NCBI GenBank assembly: GCA_030636545.1
Contig: DAOVWR010000001.1
Location: forward strand, 1 to 38,514
From: Mycoplasmatota bacterium
Lineage (GTDB): Bacteria; Bacillota_I; Bacilli_A; Izemoplasmatales; Izemoplasmataceae
Direction of reading: 5' to 3'
DNA length: 38,514 nt
Every line of letters begins with the position of its first letter. Position 1 is the stretch's first letter. Made by a program: the position numbers and the translations under genes. Below, one piece after another: positions 31,307 through 38,514 of this stretch. Below the pieces are notes generated by a model. That model saw nothing but the letters and a program-made list of their open reading frames with translations. It made no database searches and was not told where the DNA came from.

Positions 31307-34239
31307 TATTCCACTCCCTTCATTGTCGAAAGTAAGCTTCTAACTCTAATATTAACAGTTCCTAAATTATTTACTTCATCAATCTTGATTTGGGTATATA
31401 ACTTATTATTTTCTTCTAGAATACTTTTTACTTCATCGGTTGTTATTGCATCAAGTCCACAACCAAATGATACTAATTGAATTAAATTAGCATTGTCAAT
31501 TTTAGAAATAAATTTAGCTGAATCGTATAATCTTGTATGATATGTCCATTGATTTAAAACATTTACTTCTTTTTGATCAGCATACGTATTAACAGAATCT
31601 GCACTAATTACCACTATTCCTAAACTTTGTAACAGTTTAGGGATTCCATGGTTTATTTCAGGATCAATATGATAAGGTCTTCCTGCTAATAAAATAATGT
31701 TTTTATTGTTATTAATTCCGTATTGTAATGCTCTTTTTCCTTCTTCTAAAACATCATCTCGGAAGTCTTTATATGCCTTAATAGCAAGTTTATACGCTTG
31801 TCTAAGCTCTTTTTTAGTGAAGTTCATTTTAGCATTAATTGAATCTTGAATATTTTTTATAAAGCGGTCAATTCTATTCAAACTAACATAGGGATCTAAA
31901 TAAGTATTTAAGTCAACGTTATCCATATTGGCACCAATAACTTCGGGATAAAAAGCTACAATTGGACAATTATATTCATTATCACGATGGTCTTTTTCAA
32001 TAAAGTTGTAAGGGATATTTGGATAGAATAAGAAATCAATATCTTTTTTTAAGAGATTCTCGATGTGACCGTGAACAAGTTTTGCAGGATAGCATATTGT
32101 ATCACTAGGTATCGTTTCTTGTCCTAACTCATAAATTGTTTTACTTGAACGATTAGAATAAACTATTTCATAACCTAATGCGTCAAAGAATGTAAACCAA
32201 AAAGGAATGTTTTCATACATATTTAAGACAAGTGGTATTCCGATTTTAGCTTTATATAGCTTATCTTTATTTGAAATGTAACTGGTAATCTTATCATATT
32301 TATATAAGTATAAGTTTGGTAATTTATGTCGATCAGAAACAATTCCAGCACCTTTATCACAACGATTTCCGGAAATAAACTTTTTTCCATTAAAAATATT
32401 AATAGTTAAAGCACAATAATTACTACATTTACGACATACTGCGCTATTTGTTTTATATGTAAAGTTATTTAATCCTTCAATATCTAAGATAGTAGATTCT
32501 TCTTTTTGTTTTTCCATTGCGACTAATGCAGCGCCAAAGGCTCCCATTAGTCCAGCAATATTTGGTCTAATTACTTCAGTACCAATTTCTTGTTCGAAGG
32601 CTCTTAAAATACCATTATTGTAAAATGTTCCACCTTGAACAATAATCTTTTCTCCGAACTCTGCTTTAACATCTACTGCTCTAATTACTTTATATAGAGC
32701 ATTCTTTACAACACTGTAAGCTAGTCCTGCTGAAATATCACTAGGTGATGCTCCTTCAGCTTGGGCTTGTTTTACTCCACTATTCATAAACACAGTACAT
32801 CTACTACCTAAATCAACTGGTTTATCAGATTCAAGAGCCAAAGCGGCAAAATCTTCAATAGTATGTCCTAGTGAAGTTGAGAATGTTTCAATGAAAGATC
32901 CACACCCACTACTACAAGCTTCGTTTAAGATAATGGTTGTAATAACACCATTTTCTACTTTAAAACATTTCATATCTTGACCACCAATATCGATAATGAA
33001 TTCAACTTCTGGTAAGAAGTGTTTAGCGGCTTTGTAGTGACAGATTGTCTCTACTTCACCGTCATCTAAATTGAAGGCATTCTTTATAAGTTGTTCACCA
33101 TACCCAGTTGAAAAAGCACTTTTTATCGTGATTTTATCTTTTGTTAGATTATAGATTTCATATAAAGCTGTTTTTACCATATCAACAGGGTTACCTTTGT
33201 TGTGTGAGTAAAAACTATATAAAATCTCTTTATTTTCATTTATTAAGACAAGTTTTGTAGTTGTACTTCCAGCGTCAATTCCTAAATAAGCATTTCCTTC
33301 ATAGTTACTAATGTCAACTTGTTCAACTTTAGCTTGATCATGTCTTTCAACAAAATCACTAAAATGCTTTTTAGTTTCAAATAAAGGTTTTAGTGTTTTT
33401 TTCTGATTTCTACGATCAATTTTATCGTATTTTATTACACAATCAATTAATTCTTCTATTGTTGATTCTGTTTCATTAGCGACCAAAGCAGCTCCGAAAG
33501 CTACAAACACTTCGCCATGTTCAGGGATAAAGACATCTTCTAAATCAAGAAACTCGATAAATCTTTTTCTTAATTCACTCGCAAAAGTTAAGGGTCCTCC
33601 TAAAAAAGCAACACGGCCTTTTATTTTTCTTCCTTGGCTAAGTCCAGCAATAGTTTGATTAACAATTGCTTGATAGATACTTATGGCTATATCTTCATGA
33701 GTAGCTCCTTGATTCAATAACGGTTGAATATCGCTTTTCGCAAATACCCCACATCTTGAAGCAATTGGATATATCTTTTTATAGTTTTTAGCTAATTCGT
33801 TAACCTCAGCACTATCTACATCAAGTAAAGTAGCCATTTGATCGATAAATGCCCCAGTACCACCAGCACAGGTTCCATTCATTCTTTGTTCGATGTTATT
33901 TCCACTAAAGAAGATAATCTTAGCATCTTCGCCACCTAACTCGATACATACATCAAACTTTCCACCTTCATTTTCTAAGGCTTCAGTTGCACTGATAACT
34001 TCTTGTGTGAATTGTCTTTTAATACCTTCAGCCAAAAACATTGAAGCACTACCAGTAAAATTAAAAAACATCTTTTTACCATTAAAAGTATTTTGAATAT
34101 CCTTTAATAGATTGATTAAAGATGTGGTTATACTGCTTTTATGTCGTAAATATGTTTTGTAAAGCATCTCATTATGCTCATTAATTACGACTGCTTTAAT
34201 TGTGGTACTTCCAATATCTATTCCAACTCTTAAACTCAT
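31306..34239 (-). CDS. Duplicated BadF/BadG-type activase with C-terminal DUF2229 domain
   Basis: A 977-residue protein. Two ASKHA ATPase domains are visible: residues 1-260 with VGIDIGSTTIKAVVIN, and about 315-580 with AYLGIDAGSTTTKLVLIN. Each has the two Cys used to hold a [4Fe-4S] cluster at a dimer interface: TCAGGTGAF and SRCGVFA in the first, and CSSGCGSF and SRCTVFMN in the second. Then comes CRKCSNYCAL...NRCDKG, a further Cys cluster, and a DUF2229-like domain (TICYPAKLVHGH, LLAGRPYHIDPEINHGIPK, SFGCGLDA). Such ATPases pass single electrons to dehydratase partners on ATP hydrolysis. The partner here is presumably the overlapping downstream gene. ATG 34239 has AGGGTGAT upstream; a GTG at 34248 overlaps it. 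Client reaction unknown. Confidence 0.85.
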   Translation of the reverse strand: MSLRVGIDIGSTTIKAVVINEHNEMLYKTYLRHKSSITTSLINLLKDIQNTFNGKKMFFNFTGSASMFLAEGIKRQFTQEVISATEALENEGGKFDVCIELGGEDAKIIFFSGNNIEQRMNGTCAGGTGAFIDQMATLLDVDSAEVNELAKNYKKIYPIASRCGVFAKSDIQPLLNQGATHEDIAISIYQAIVNQTIAGLSQGRKIKGRVAFLGGPLTFASELRKRFIEFLDLEDVFIPEHGEVFVAFGAALVANETESTIEELIDCVIKYDKIDRRNQKKTLKPLFETKKHFSDFVERHDQAKVEQVDISNYEGNAYLGIDAGSTTTKLVLINENKEILYSFYSHNKGNPVDMVKTALYEIYNLTKDKITIKSAFSTGYGEQLIKNAFNLDDGEVETICHYKAAKHFLPEVEFIIDIGGQDMKCFKVENGVITTIILNEACSSGCGSFIETFSTSLGHTIEDFAALALESDKPVDLGSRCTVFMNSGVKQAQAEGASPSDISAGLAYSVVKNALYKVIRAVDVKAEFGEKIIVQGGTFYNNGILRAFEQEIGTEVIRPNIAGLMGAFGAALVAMEKQKEESTILDIEGLNNFTYKTNSAVCRKCSNYCALTINIFNGKKFISGNRCDKGAGIVSDRHKLPNLYLYKYDKITSYISNKDKLYKAKIGIPLVLNMYENIPFWFTFFDALGYEIVYSNRSSKTIYELGQETIPSDTICYPAKLVHGHIENLLKKDIDFLFYPNIPYNFIEKDHRDNEYNCPIVAFYPEVIGANMDNVDLNTYLDPYVSLNRIDRFIKNIQDSINAKMNFTKKELRQAYKLAIKAYKDFRDDVLEEGKRALQYGINNNKNIILLAGRPYHIDPEINHGIPKLLQSLGIVVISADSVNTYADQKEVNVLNQWTYHTRLYDSAKFISKIDNANLIQLVSFGCGLDAITTDEVKSILEENNKLYTQIKIDEVNNLGTVNIRVRSLLSTMKGVE

Positions 34240-34336
34240 TATGATCACCCTGTGTCTTCATTATCATTACTATTTTACTATAAAACTGACAAATTAATAA
34301 GAAAATTATGTGAAATTATAAATAAAGCAAAGATAT

Positions 34337-34365
34337 TTGACAAATACCTTATATTAATATATATT
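34337..34365 (+). promoter_or_regulatory. Promoter of the preQ1-controlled transporter gene
   Basis: A perfect TTGACA (34337-34342) and TATATT (34360-34365) are spaced by exactly 17 bases. Transcription would begin about 34372, just before the riboswitch. Confidence 0.85.
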
Positions 34366-34385
34366 ATTTATGATTTTAAGTAGTG

Positions 34386-34422
34386 CGCAGTTCGTAACCA
34401 TCCTGCGATATCAAAACTAGGA
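34386..34422 (+). promoter_or_regulatory. PreQ1-I riboswitch
   Basis: CGCAG (34386-34390) pairs with CTGCG (34403-34407) around the loop TTCGTAACCATC, followed by an A-rich stretch AAAACTAGG. This matches the preQ1-I pseudoknot, in which the tail pairs back into the loop. The tail runs into the AGGAGG ribosome binding site (34418-34423), so ligand binding would hide it and block translation of the transporter. Confidence 0.9.
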
Positions 34423-34431
34423 GGAAAAAAA

Positions 34432-35121
34432 ATGAGTAATGAAATATTATGGCTAATATTTGCCTTAGTTAACTTCTCATTGATTGCTTTGTCATACAAA
34501 TTATTTGGGAAAACCGGATTGTTTGCTTGGATTGCAATGGGAACTATACTAGCAAATATTCAGGTAACAAAAACAATTGATTTTAATTTTTTTGGAATTC
34601 ATTTAGTGGCTACACTAGGAAATATAATGTATGGTACATTATTTTTAGTAACTGACTCACTGAGTGAAAAATATGGAATAAAAGACGCTAAAAGGGCTGT
34701 ATATATTGGTTTCTTTAGTTTGTTAGCTACTGTTGTTATTATGCAATTCTCAATATGGTTTATACCAAATATTGATGATTATGCTAATGACTCGCTAATA
34801 ACAATATTCTCTATACTCCCAAGAATTGCTTTAGCTAGTATGTCTGCATATATTGTAAGTCAGTTATTTGATGTTTATATATTCCAAAAAATTAAAAAAG
34901 CTACAAAAGGTAAATATTTATGGCTTCGAAACAATGGATCAACATTATTAAGTCAATTAATTGATACTTCTATCTTTGTTCCAATAGCTTTTATTGGAAT
35001 CTATGAGTTTGAAATTGTAAAGAGTATTTTTATTACAACTTATATTATCAAGATTATTGTAGCGGCCTTAGATACACCATTTATTTACTTAATTAAGAGA
35101 ATCAAACCATTACAAGACTAA
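34432..35121 (+). CDS. yhhQ: Queuosine-precursor transporter, YhhQ family
   Basis: A 229-residue membrane protein with about six helices. Family motifs are visible: ANIQVTKTIDFNFFGIHLVATLGNIMYGTLFLVTDSLSEKYG near residues 41-82 and LRNNGSTLLSQLIDTSIFVPIAF near 165. YhhQ (COG1738) imports 7-deazaguanine precursors of queuosine. The preQ1-I riboswitch on its leader supports preQ1 as effector and probably cargo. With tgt and queA in this window it forms a salvage route: uptake, insertion into tRNA, and addition of the cyclopentene ring. No de novo genes (queC, D, E, F) are seen here. It stands alone between a promoter and a terminator. Confidence 0.93.
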   Translation: MSNEILWLIFALVNFSLIALSYKLFGKTGLFAWIAMGTILANIQVTKTIDFNFFGIHLVATLGNIMYGTLFLVTDSLSEKYGIKDAKRAVYIGFFSLLATVVIMQFSIWFIPNIDDYANDSLITIFSILPRIALASMSAYIVSQLFDVYIFQKIKKATKGKYLWLRNNGSTLLSQLIDTSIFVPIAFIGIYEFEIVKSIFITTYIIKIIVAALDTPFIYLIKRIKPLQD

Positions 35122-35154
35122 AAAAGGGAACTATTTCAATAATGGTTCTTTTTT
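35122..35154. terminator. Bidirectional terminator between yhhQ and the YwaF-like gene
   Basis: AAGGGAAC and GTTCTTTT pair with a T-rich run on each side, with inner A/T pairs around a short loop. It serves both converging genes; the stop codons lie at its edges. Confidence 0.65.
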
Positions 35155-35880
35155 TTGATAAAAAGGTAGTCCATATAAATAACCAAGCAAAGCGGCAAAC
35201 GGTATCCAAAAAGCTACATAAACCCATCTTGACACTTCGTAAAGTGTATTTAGTGGTGTTCCAGTAATTACTGGTTGCATCGTATAAAACATATTGAGTT
35301 CATCAGGCTTATTCACTATAAGATTGATAATTGTTGATCCAAACGTTAAAGAAATCGTAACATAGAAGAATAATTTCCAGTCTTCTCTTACAATTTTATA
35401 GTCATAGACGTTCATCATGTAAAAAGGTATGACTATAATTCCAATATGTCTGAAAAAGAACTGATAATAATGGTATTTTAGTGGTCCTTCAAGCATTGTT
35501 GGACCAAGTAATGATAAAACTGCTCCAAATCCCCAAAAGAATGTTAATTTAAACAAGACTTTATTTTTTGTAAGTAAGGTTAGTCCTCCAAAGAATGTGG
35601 CATATCCACAGGTTGCGATTGGAAGATAGTGATACCACTCTTGACCTAAGTAATATGAATACTGCCAGAGGTTCACATTTGTATAAATCATCATTATTCC
35701 TAAAGTATAGCGCAATATTTTCTCATATTTCCATTCTTTTAATTTTCCTGAATATTTGTAAACCGTGTATATTATTGCTATAGAAACGATAAGAGTAATA
35801 AAATGGGTCATCGAAAACATGTGAAATTGTGGTGTAGATTCCAACGGTAAACGCTTGAAAAAAGTCGTAAACACACTCAT
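35131..35880 (-). CDS. YwaF-like integral membrane protein (TIGR02206 type)
   Basis: A 249-residue protein with about seven hydrophobic helices. It has the family pattern of a first helix starting FSMTHFITLIVSI, then LPIATCGYATFFGGLTLLTKN and GFGAVLSLLGPTMLEGPLKYHYYQFFFRHIGIIVIPFYMM, with conserved His and Gly residues inside helices (as in YwaF: LPLHLCG, and FQFFFSH). The function of this family is not established. The ATG has GAGGTGAT upstream. It is a single gene, convergent with yhhQ and divergent from tnaA. Confidence 0.8.
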   Translation of the reverse strand: MSVFTTFFKRLPLESTPQFHMFSMTHFITLIVSIAIIYTVYKYSGKLKEWKYEKILRYTLGIMMIYTNVNLWQYSYYLGQEWYHYLPIATCGYATFFGGLTLLTKNKVLFKLTFFWGFGAVLSLLGPTMLEGPLKYHYYQFFFRHIGIIVIPFYMMNVYDYKIVREDWKLFFYVTISLTFGSTIINLIVNKPDELNMFYTMQPVITGTPLNTLYEVSRWVYVAFWIPFAALLGYLYGLPFYQKKEPLLK

Positions 35881-35965
35881 TTGATCACCTCTTGACCATA
35901 TATAAAAGAAATTTATTGTATCCCTTTTATTTTACTACAATAGATATAAAAAAGAAAACATTATA

Positions 35966-35994
35966 TTGAAAACGCTAACACCTTAATGTATAAT
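35966..35994 (+). promoter_or_regulatory. Promoter of tnaA
   Basis: TTGAAA (35966-35971) and a perfect TATAAT (35989-35994) are spaced by 17 bases, about 41 bases before the start. The short leader has no TnaC-like peptide or riboswitch. Confidence 0.85.
35967..35980 (+). promoter_or_regulatory. cre-like operator (CcpA site) over the tnaA -35
   Basis: TGAAAACGCTAACA matches the catabolite-response consensus TGNAARCGNWWWCA at every position and overlaps the -35 element. A bound CcpA-type regulator would block RNA polymerase, so tnaA would be repressed by preferred sugars. Confidence 0.7.
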
Positions 35995-36034
35995 ATCTTT
36001 TGGGTAATTATACTATAAATTTTGGAGGAAAATT

Positions 36035-37420
36035 ATGGACAAAAAATATGTAGCTCCACCTTATCGAATAAAAATGATTGAACCTATTAAAATGACTACC
36101 AAAGAGGAAAGAATATCATTACTAAAAGCAGCTGGATATAATCCTTTTTCTTTAAGAAGTGAAGATGTCTATATTGATTTACTGACAGATAGTGGAACTG
36201 GGGCAATGAGTCATTATCAATGGGCAGCATTGATGCAGGGAGACGAAGCATATGCTGGATCTAGAAGTTTTTATAGATTTGAAAAGGTAGTAAAAGATAT
36301 TACTGGTTATGATTACATACTTCCAGCTCATCAAGGACGTGGTGCTGAACAAGTAATGCTTCCGCAACTTGTTACTAAACAGGGTATGTATTTTATTTCA
36401 AATATGCATTTCGATACAACAAGAGCACATGTTGAACTTGCTGGAGCTAGAGCGCTGGACTGTGCAATTGATGAATGTTTTGATACAGAACATTATCATC
36501 CATTCAAAGGAAATTTTGATCTTATTAAATTAGATAAAATAATTATGGATAAAGGAAAAGAAAATATCGCAGGTATTATCTTAACTATTACTAATAATAG
36601 TGCTGGTGGACAACCTGTCAGTATGGAAAATCTTCGTTCCGTTAAGAAAATTGCAGATAAATATGGTATTACTATTCTAATTGATGGTGCAAGATATGCG
36701 GAAAATGCTTATTTTGTTAAACAAAGAGAAAAAGGTTATGAGAATAAGTCAATTTTAGAAATTGCTAAAGAAGTATTTGATTTAGCAGATATCTTCTTAA
36801 TGAGTAGTAAAAAAGACGGTTTATCTAATATTGGTGGGATAATAGCTATTAAGAATGATACAGAGCTATATAATAAATGTCGTACTTATATGGTTCCCAT
36901 GGAAGGATTCCCAACTTATGGTGGACTAACTGGTAGAGACATGGAAGCTTTAAGTGTTGGCTTAATGGAGGCTTTAGAAGAAGATTATTTAGAACATCGC
37001 TTAGATCAAGTAAGATATTTAGGTGATAGATTACGAGATGCAGGTGTTCCGATTCAGTATCCTACTGGAGGACATGCAGTATTTGTAGATTGTAGAAAGT
37101 TTGTACCACATATTCCTTACTATGAATTTCCAGCTCAAAGTGTCTGCAATGCTCTTTACTTAGAGGCTGGAGTAAGACCTGTAGAAATTGGTTCTTTCCT
37201 ACTTGGAAGAGACCCTGATACCGGTAAAAACTTGGAAAGCCCTTTAGAATTAATGAGATTAACAATACCAAGAAGAACATATACTTATAAACATTTAGAT
37301 GTTGTAGCTGAAGCTGTGATTGAGGTTTATAAAAACAGAGATTCATTAGTAGGACTTGAATTTGATTATGAACCACCTGTTTTAAGACACTTTACAGCAA
37401 GACTTAAACCAATTAAATAG
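36035..37420 (+). CDS. tnaA: Tryptophanase (tryptophan indole-lyase)
   Basis: PLP enzyme converting L-tryptophan to indole, pyruvate and ammonia. The 461-residue product has SEDVYIDLLTDSGTGAMS, MQGDEAYAGSRSFY, PAHQGRGAEQ, ITNNSAGGQPVS, the PLP Lys at 260 in MSSKKDGLSNIGG, and EGFPTYGGLTGRDMEAL. It is tryptophanase rather than the close relative tyrosine phenol-lyase because the C-terminal stretch reads VEIGSFLLGRDPDTGK, where TPL has its phenol-site Arg in VRSMERG. Some positions (GGLTGRDMEAL, NIGG) look more like TPL, so the specificity call is strong but not absolute. RBS TGGAGG. No Trp permease gene is adjacent. A cre-like site suggests use when sugars are scarce. Confidence 0.93.
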   Translation: MDKKYVAPPYRIKMIEPIKMTTKEERISLLKAAGYNPFSLRSEDVYIDLLTDSGTGAMSHYQWAALMQGDEAYAGSRSFYRFEKVVKDITGYDYILPAHQGRGAEQVMLPQLVTKQGMYFISNMHFDTTRAHVELAGARALDCAIDECFDTEHYHPFKGNFDLIKLDKIIMDKGKENIAGIILTITNNSAGGQPVSMENLRSVKKIADKYGITILIDGARYAENAYFVKQREKGYENKSILEIAKEVFDLADIFLMSSKKDGLSNIGGIIAIKNDTELYNKCRTYMVPMEGFPTYGGLTGRDMEALSVGLMEALEEDYLEHRLDQVRYLGDRLRDAGVPIQYPTGGHAVFVDCRKFVPHIPYYEFPAQSVCNALYLEAGVRPVEIGSFLLGRDPDTGKNLESPLELMRLTIPRRTYTYKHLDVVAEAVIEVYKNRDSLVGLEFDYEPPVLRHFTARLKPIK

Positions 37421-37446
37421 GTTTTTCTAAAAATTTGTTGAAATAA

Positions 37447-37475
37447 ATGAAAATAGTATCGTAATATGATATAAT
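37447..37475 (+). promoter_or_regulatory. Promoter of the DUF805 gene
   Basis: TGATATAAT (37467-37475) is a TGn-extended perfect -10. ATGAAA (37447-37452) 17 bases upstream is a moderate -35. Confidence 0.6.
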
Positions 37476-37501
37476 ATTCACAAAATACAAGGAGGAAACA
37501 A

Positions 37502-37807
37502 ATGGAAACTTTCTTTAAAGAATATGTTGATATGTTTAAACGCTGGAGTGATTTCGAAGGTAAATCAGATTTAAAAGAATTTTGGATGGCAATACTAATT
37601 AACTTTATTATTTCTAGTATACTAACTGCTATTGGAGTTCAAGCTATAATTAGTATTTACGGATTAATCGCAATAGTACCTTTGATTGCTGTTAATATTA
37701 GACGTTTACATGATATGGGCAGTAGCGGATGGAACATTTTATGGTGGTTATTACCAATAATTGGTTGGATTATCATAATCCTTAAATTAGTAAAACCTAG
37801 CAAGTAA
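37502..37807 (+). CDS. DUF805-family membrane protein
   Basis: A 101-residue protein with the DUF805 pattern: a short N-terminus (METFFKEYVDMFKRWSDFEGKSDLKEFWMAIL) in which the small amphipathic start is followed by R/K-x-E/F-W, two or three helices, then VPLIAVNIRRLHDMGSSGWNILWWLLPIIGWI. The R-R-L-H-D-x-G-x-S-G-W motif is the family hallmark. The common REFWW-like motif is KEFWM here. Function unknown. It has its own promoter, a GGAGG ribosome binding site and a strong terminator, so it is a single-gene unit between tnaA and queA. Confidence 0.9.
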   Translation: METFFKEYVDMFKRWSDFEGKSDLKEFWMAILINFIISSILTAIGVQAIISIYGLIAIVPLIAVNIRRLHDMGSSGWNILWWLLPIIGWIIIILKLVKPSK

Positions 37808-37817
37808 CATTATTAAT

Positions 37818-37852
37818 TTAAAAAGCAGACACATTTTGTGTCTGCTTTTTTT
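37818..37852. terminator. Strong bidirectional terminator between the DUF805 gene and queA
   Basis: AAAAGCAGACACA (37821-37833) pairs perfectly over 13 bases with TGTGTCTGCTTTT (37837-37849), three-base loop, with T runs in both directions. Confidence 0.93.
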
Positions 37853-37868
37853 CATGTTCTTATAATTT

Positions 37869-38514
37869 TTACCCTTTAATTAGCATACTATCACCAAAAC
37901 TAAAAAATCTGTACTTCTCTTCAATAGCTTCGTTGTAGGCATTTATGATATTATTTCTACCTGCAAGAGCACTCACAAGCATTAAGAGTGTTGATTTAGG
38001 TAAATGAAAGTTTGTAATTAGGGCATCCACTGCTTTAAAAGAATAACCTGGGAATATAAATATATCGCTCCAACCACTTGTTTCTCTAAAGTCATCATAA
38101 TCTCTTAGTATAGTTTCAAGTGTTCTGAGTGATGTTGTCCCAACAGCTATAATACGTCTATTTTCTTGTTTTGCCTTATTTAAGGTATTTGCACACTTAT
38201 CTGTCATCTGATAGTATTCTGTATGCATATGATGATCCTCGATTGTCTCCACTTGGACTGGTCTGAATGTACCAAGGCCAACATGGAGAGTTACATAAAC
38301 AATTTTAACCCTTTTTTCAGTAATTCTTTTAAGTAAATTTTTAGTGAAATGAAGTCCAGCAGTTGGTGCAGCGGCACTACCTCTAAACTTGTTATATACG
38401 GTTTGATATCTATCTTGGTCAAGTAATTTTTCATGAATATAAGGTGGTAAAGGCATTTCACCTAACTGGTCAATTATTTCATAAAACACACCGTTATAGA
38501 TCATTTCAAAATCT
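37869..38514 (-). CDS. queA: S-adenosylmethionine:tRNA ribosyltransferase-isomerase QueA (C-terminal part, cut by window edge)
   Basis: Adds the ribosyl part of S-adenosylmethionine to preQ1 in tRNA, giving epoxyqueuosine. About the last 214 residues are present; full QueA is about 340. The frame stays open to the window edge (Asp-Phe-Glu precede the internal Met-Ile-Tyr-Asn-Gly), so that Met is not the start. Motifs are APTAGLHFT, VYVTLHVGLGTFRPV, AVGTTSLRTLE and FIFPGYSFKAVDALITNFHLPKSTLLMLVSA. With tgt and yhhQ it makes up queuosine salvage. queG or queH for the last step is not in the window. Confidence 0.97.
   Translation of the reverse strand, partial: DFEMIYNGVFYEIIDQLGEMPLPPYIHEKLLDQDRYQTVYNKFRGSAAAPTAGLHFTKNLLKRITEKRVKIVYVTLHVGLGTFRPVQVETIEDHHMHTEYYQMTDKCANTLNKAKQENRRIIAVGTTSLRTLETILRDYDDFRETSGWSDIFIFPGYSFKAVDALITNFHLPKSTLLMLVSALAGRNNIINAYNEAIEEKYRFFSFGDSMLIKG

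Noticed and set aside
35995..36034. TnaC-like leader peptide before tnaA
   Set aside because: The untranslated stretch is about 35 bases, with no short ORF containing Trp ahead of the start and no Rho-type region.
36179..37376. Minus-strand open frames opposite tnaA (36179-36367 and 37062-37376)
   Set aside because: Antisense shadows of a conserved enzyme, Cys/Gln-rich low-complexity translations, no ribosome binding sites.
1..38514. Mycoplasma-type code with TGA as Trp
   Set aside because: Several genes end in TGA at the right place (YmfH-like, the 52-residue protein) and conserved Trp positions use TGG. No conserved gene reads through TGA.
1..38514. CRISPR arrays, insertion sequences, prophage, tRNA or rRNA genes
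   Set aside because: No direct-repeat/spacer pattern, transposase, integrase, terminal repeats or tRNA cloverleaf could be found in the intergenic regions.

Overview
The window is an AT-rich, tightly packed bacterial chromosome segment of about 40 genes, nearly all on the minus strand. Gene content points to a Firmicutes/Tenericutes-type organism: RNase J, RecU, SepF, an ftsZ-ylmE-sepF-ylmG-ileS order, T-box, TPP and preQ1-I leaders, and strong AGGAGG ribosome binding sites. TGA is used as a stop and TGG for Trp, so the genetic code looks standard. No peptidoglycan genes fall in the window. The combination of nucleoside uptake, deoxynucleoside catabolism and a small-genome feel resembles Izemoplasmatales or Acholeplasma relatives, but that placement is inference. 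There are no rRNA or tRNA genes, insertion sequences, phage genes or CRISPR arrays.

Layout, left to right. (1) 1-2024: a nucleoside-type ABC importer (ATPase cut by the window edge, BMP lipoprotein receptor) with a decayed ORF between the two genes. (2) 2096-7260: RNase J, RecU, and the glycogen pair glgC-glgA. (3) 7262-8365: thiT under a TPP riboswitch, and a small membrane protein. (4) 8488-12533: thyA-folA-plsC, pdp and ssb. (5) 12706-16743: lemA with a DUF3137 gene, glpK, and a divergent alpha/beta hydrolase. (6) 16765-22108: an operon of two YczE-type membrane proteins, deoC and deoD, followed by a pair of M16 peptidases; its leader can fold in mutually exclusive ways around the ribosome binding site. 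(7) 22133-28834: an unknown lipoprotein, ileS under an Ile T-box, and ylmG, sepF, ylmE, a 52-residue membrane protein and ftsZ. (8) 28888-34239: tgt and a two-gene, 1400-residue activase/dehydratase-like system. (9) 34337-38514: a preQ1-riboswitch-controlled queuosine-precursor transporter, a YwaF-like membrane protein, tryptophanase with a cre-like operator on its promoter, a DUF805 protein, and the 3' part of queA.

How the genes fit together. BMP receptor plus ABC ATPase (uptake), pdp and deoD (phosphorolysis) and deoC (deoxyribose-5-phosphate cleavage) form a route for using external (deoxy)nucleosides as carbon, energy and base source, with thyA-folA covering dTMP synthesis. yhhQ, tgt and queA form a queuosine salvage route. 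glpK, glgC-glgA and tnaA speak to fermentative, storage and amino-acid metabolism under catabolite control. The items most worth a second look are the candidate translational switch upstream of the YczE-deo operon, the split activase system with no obvious client enzyme, and the uncharacterised small membrane protein in the division cluster.
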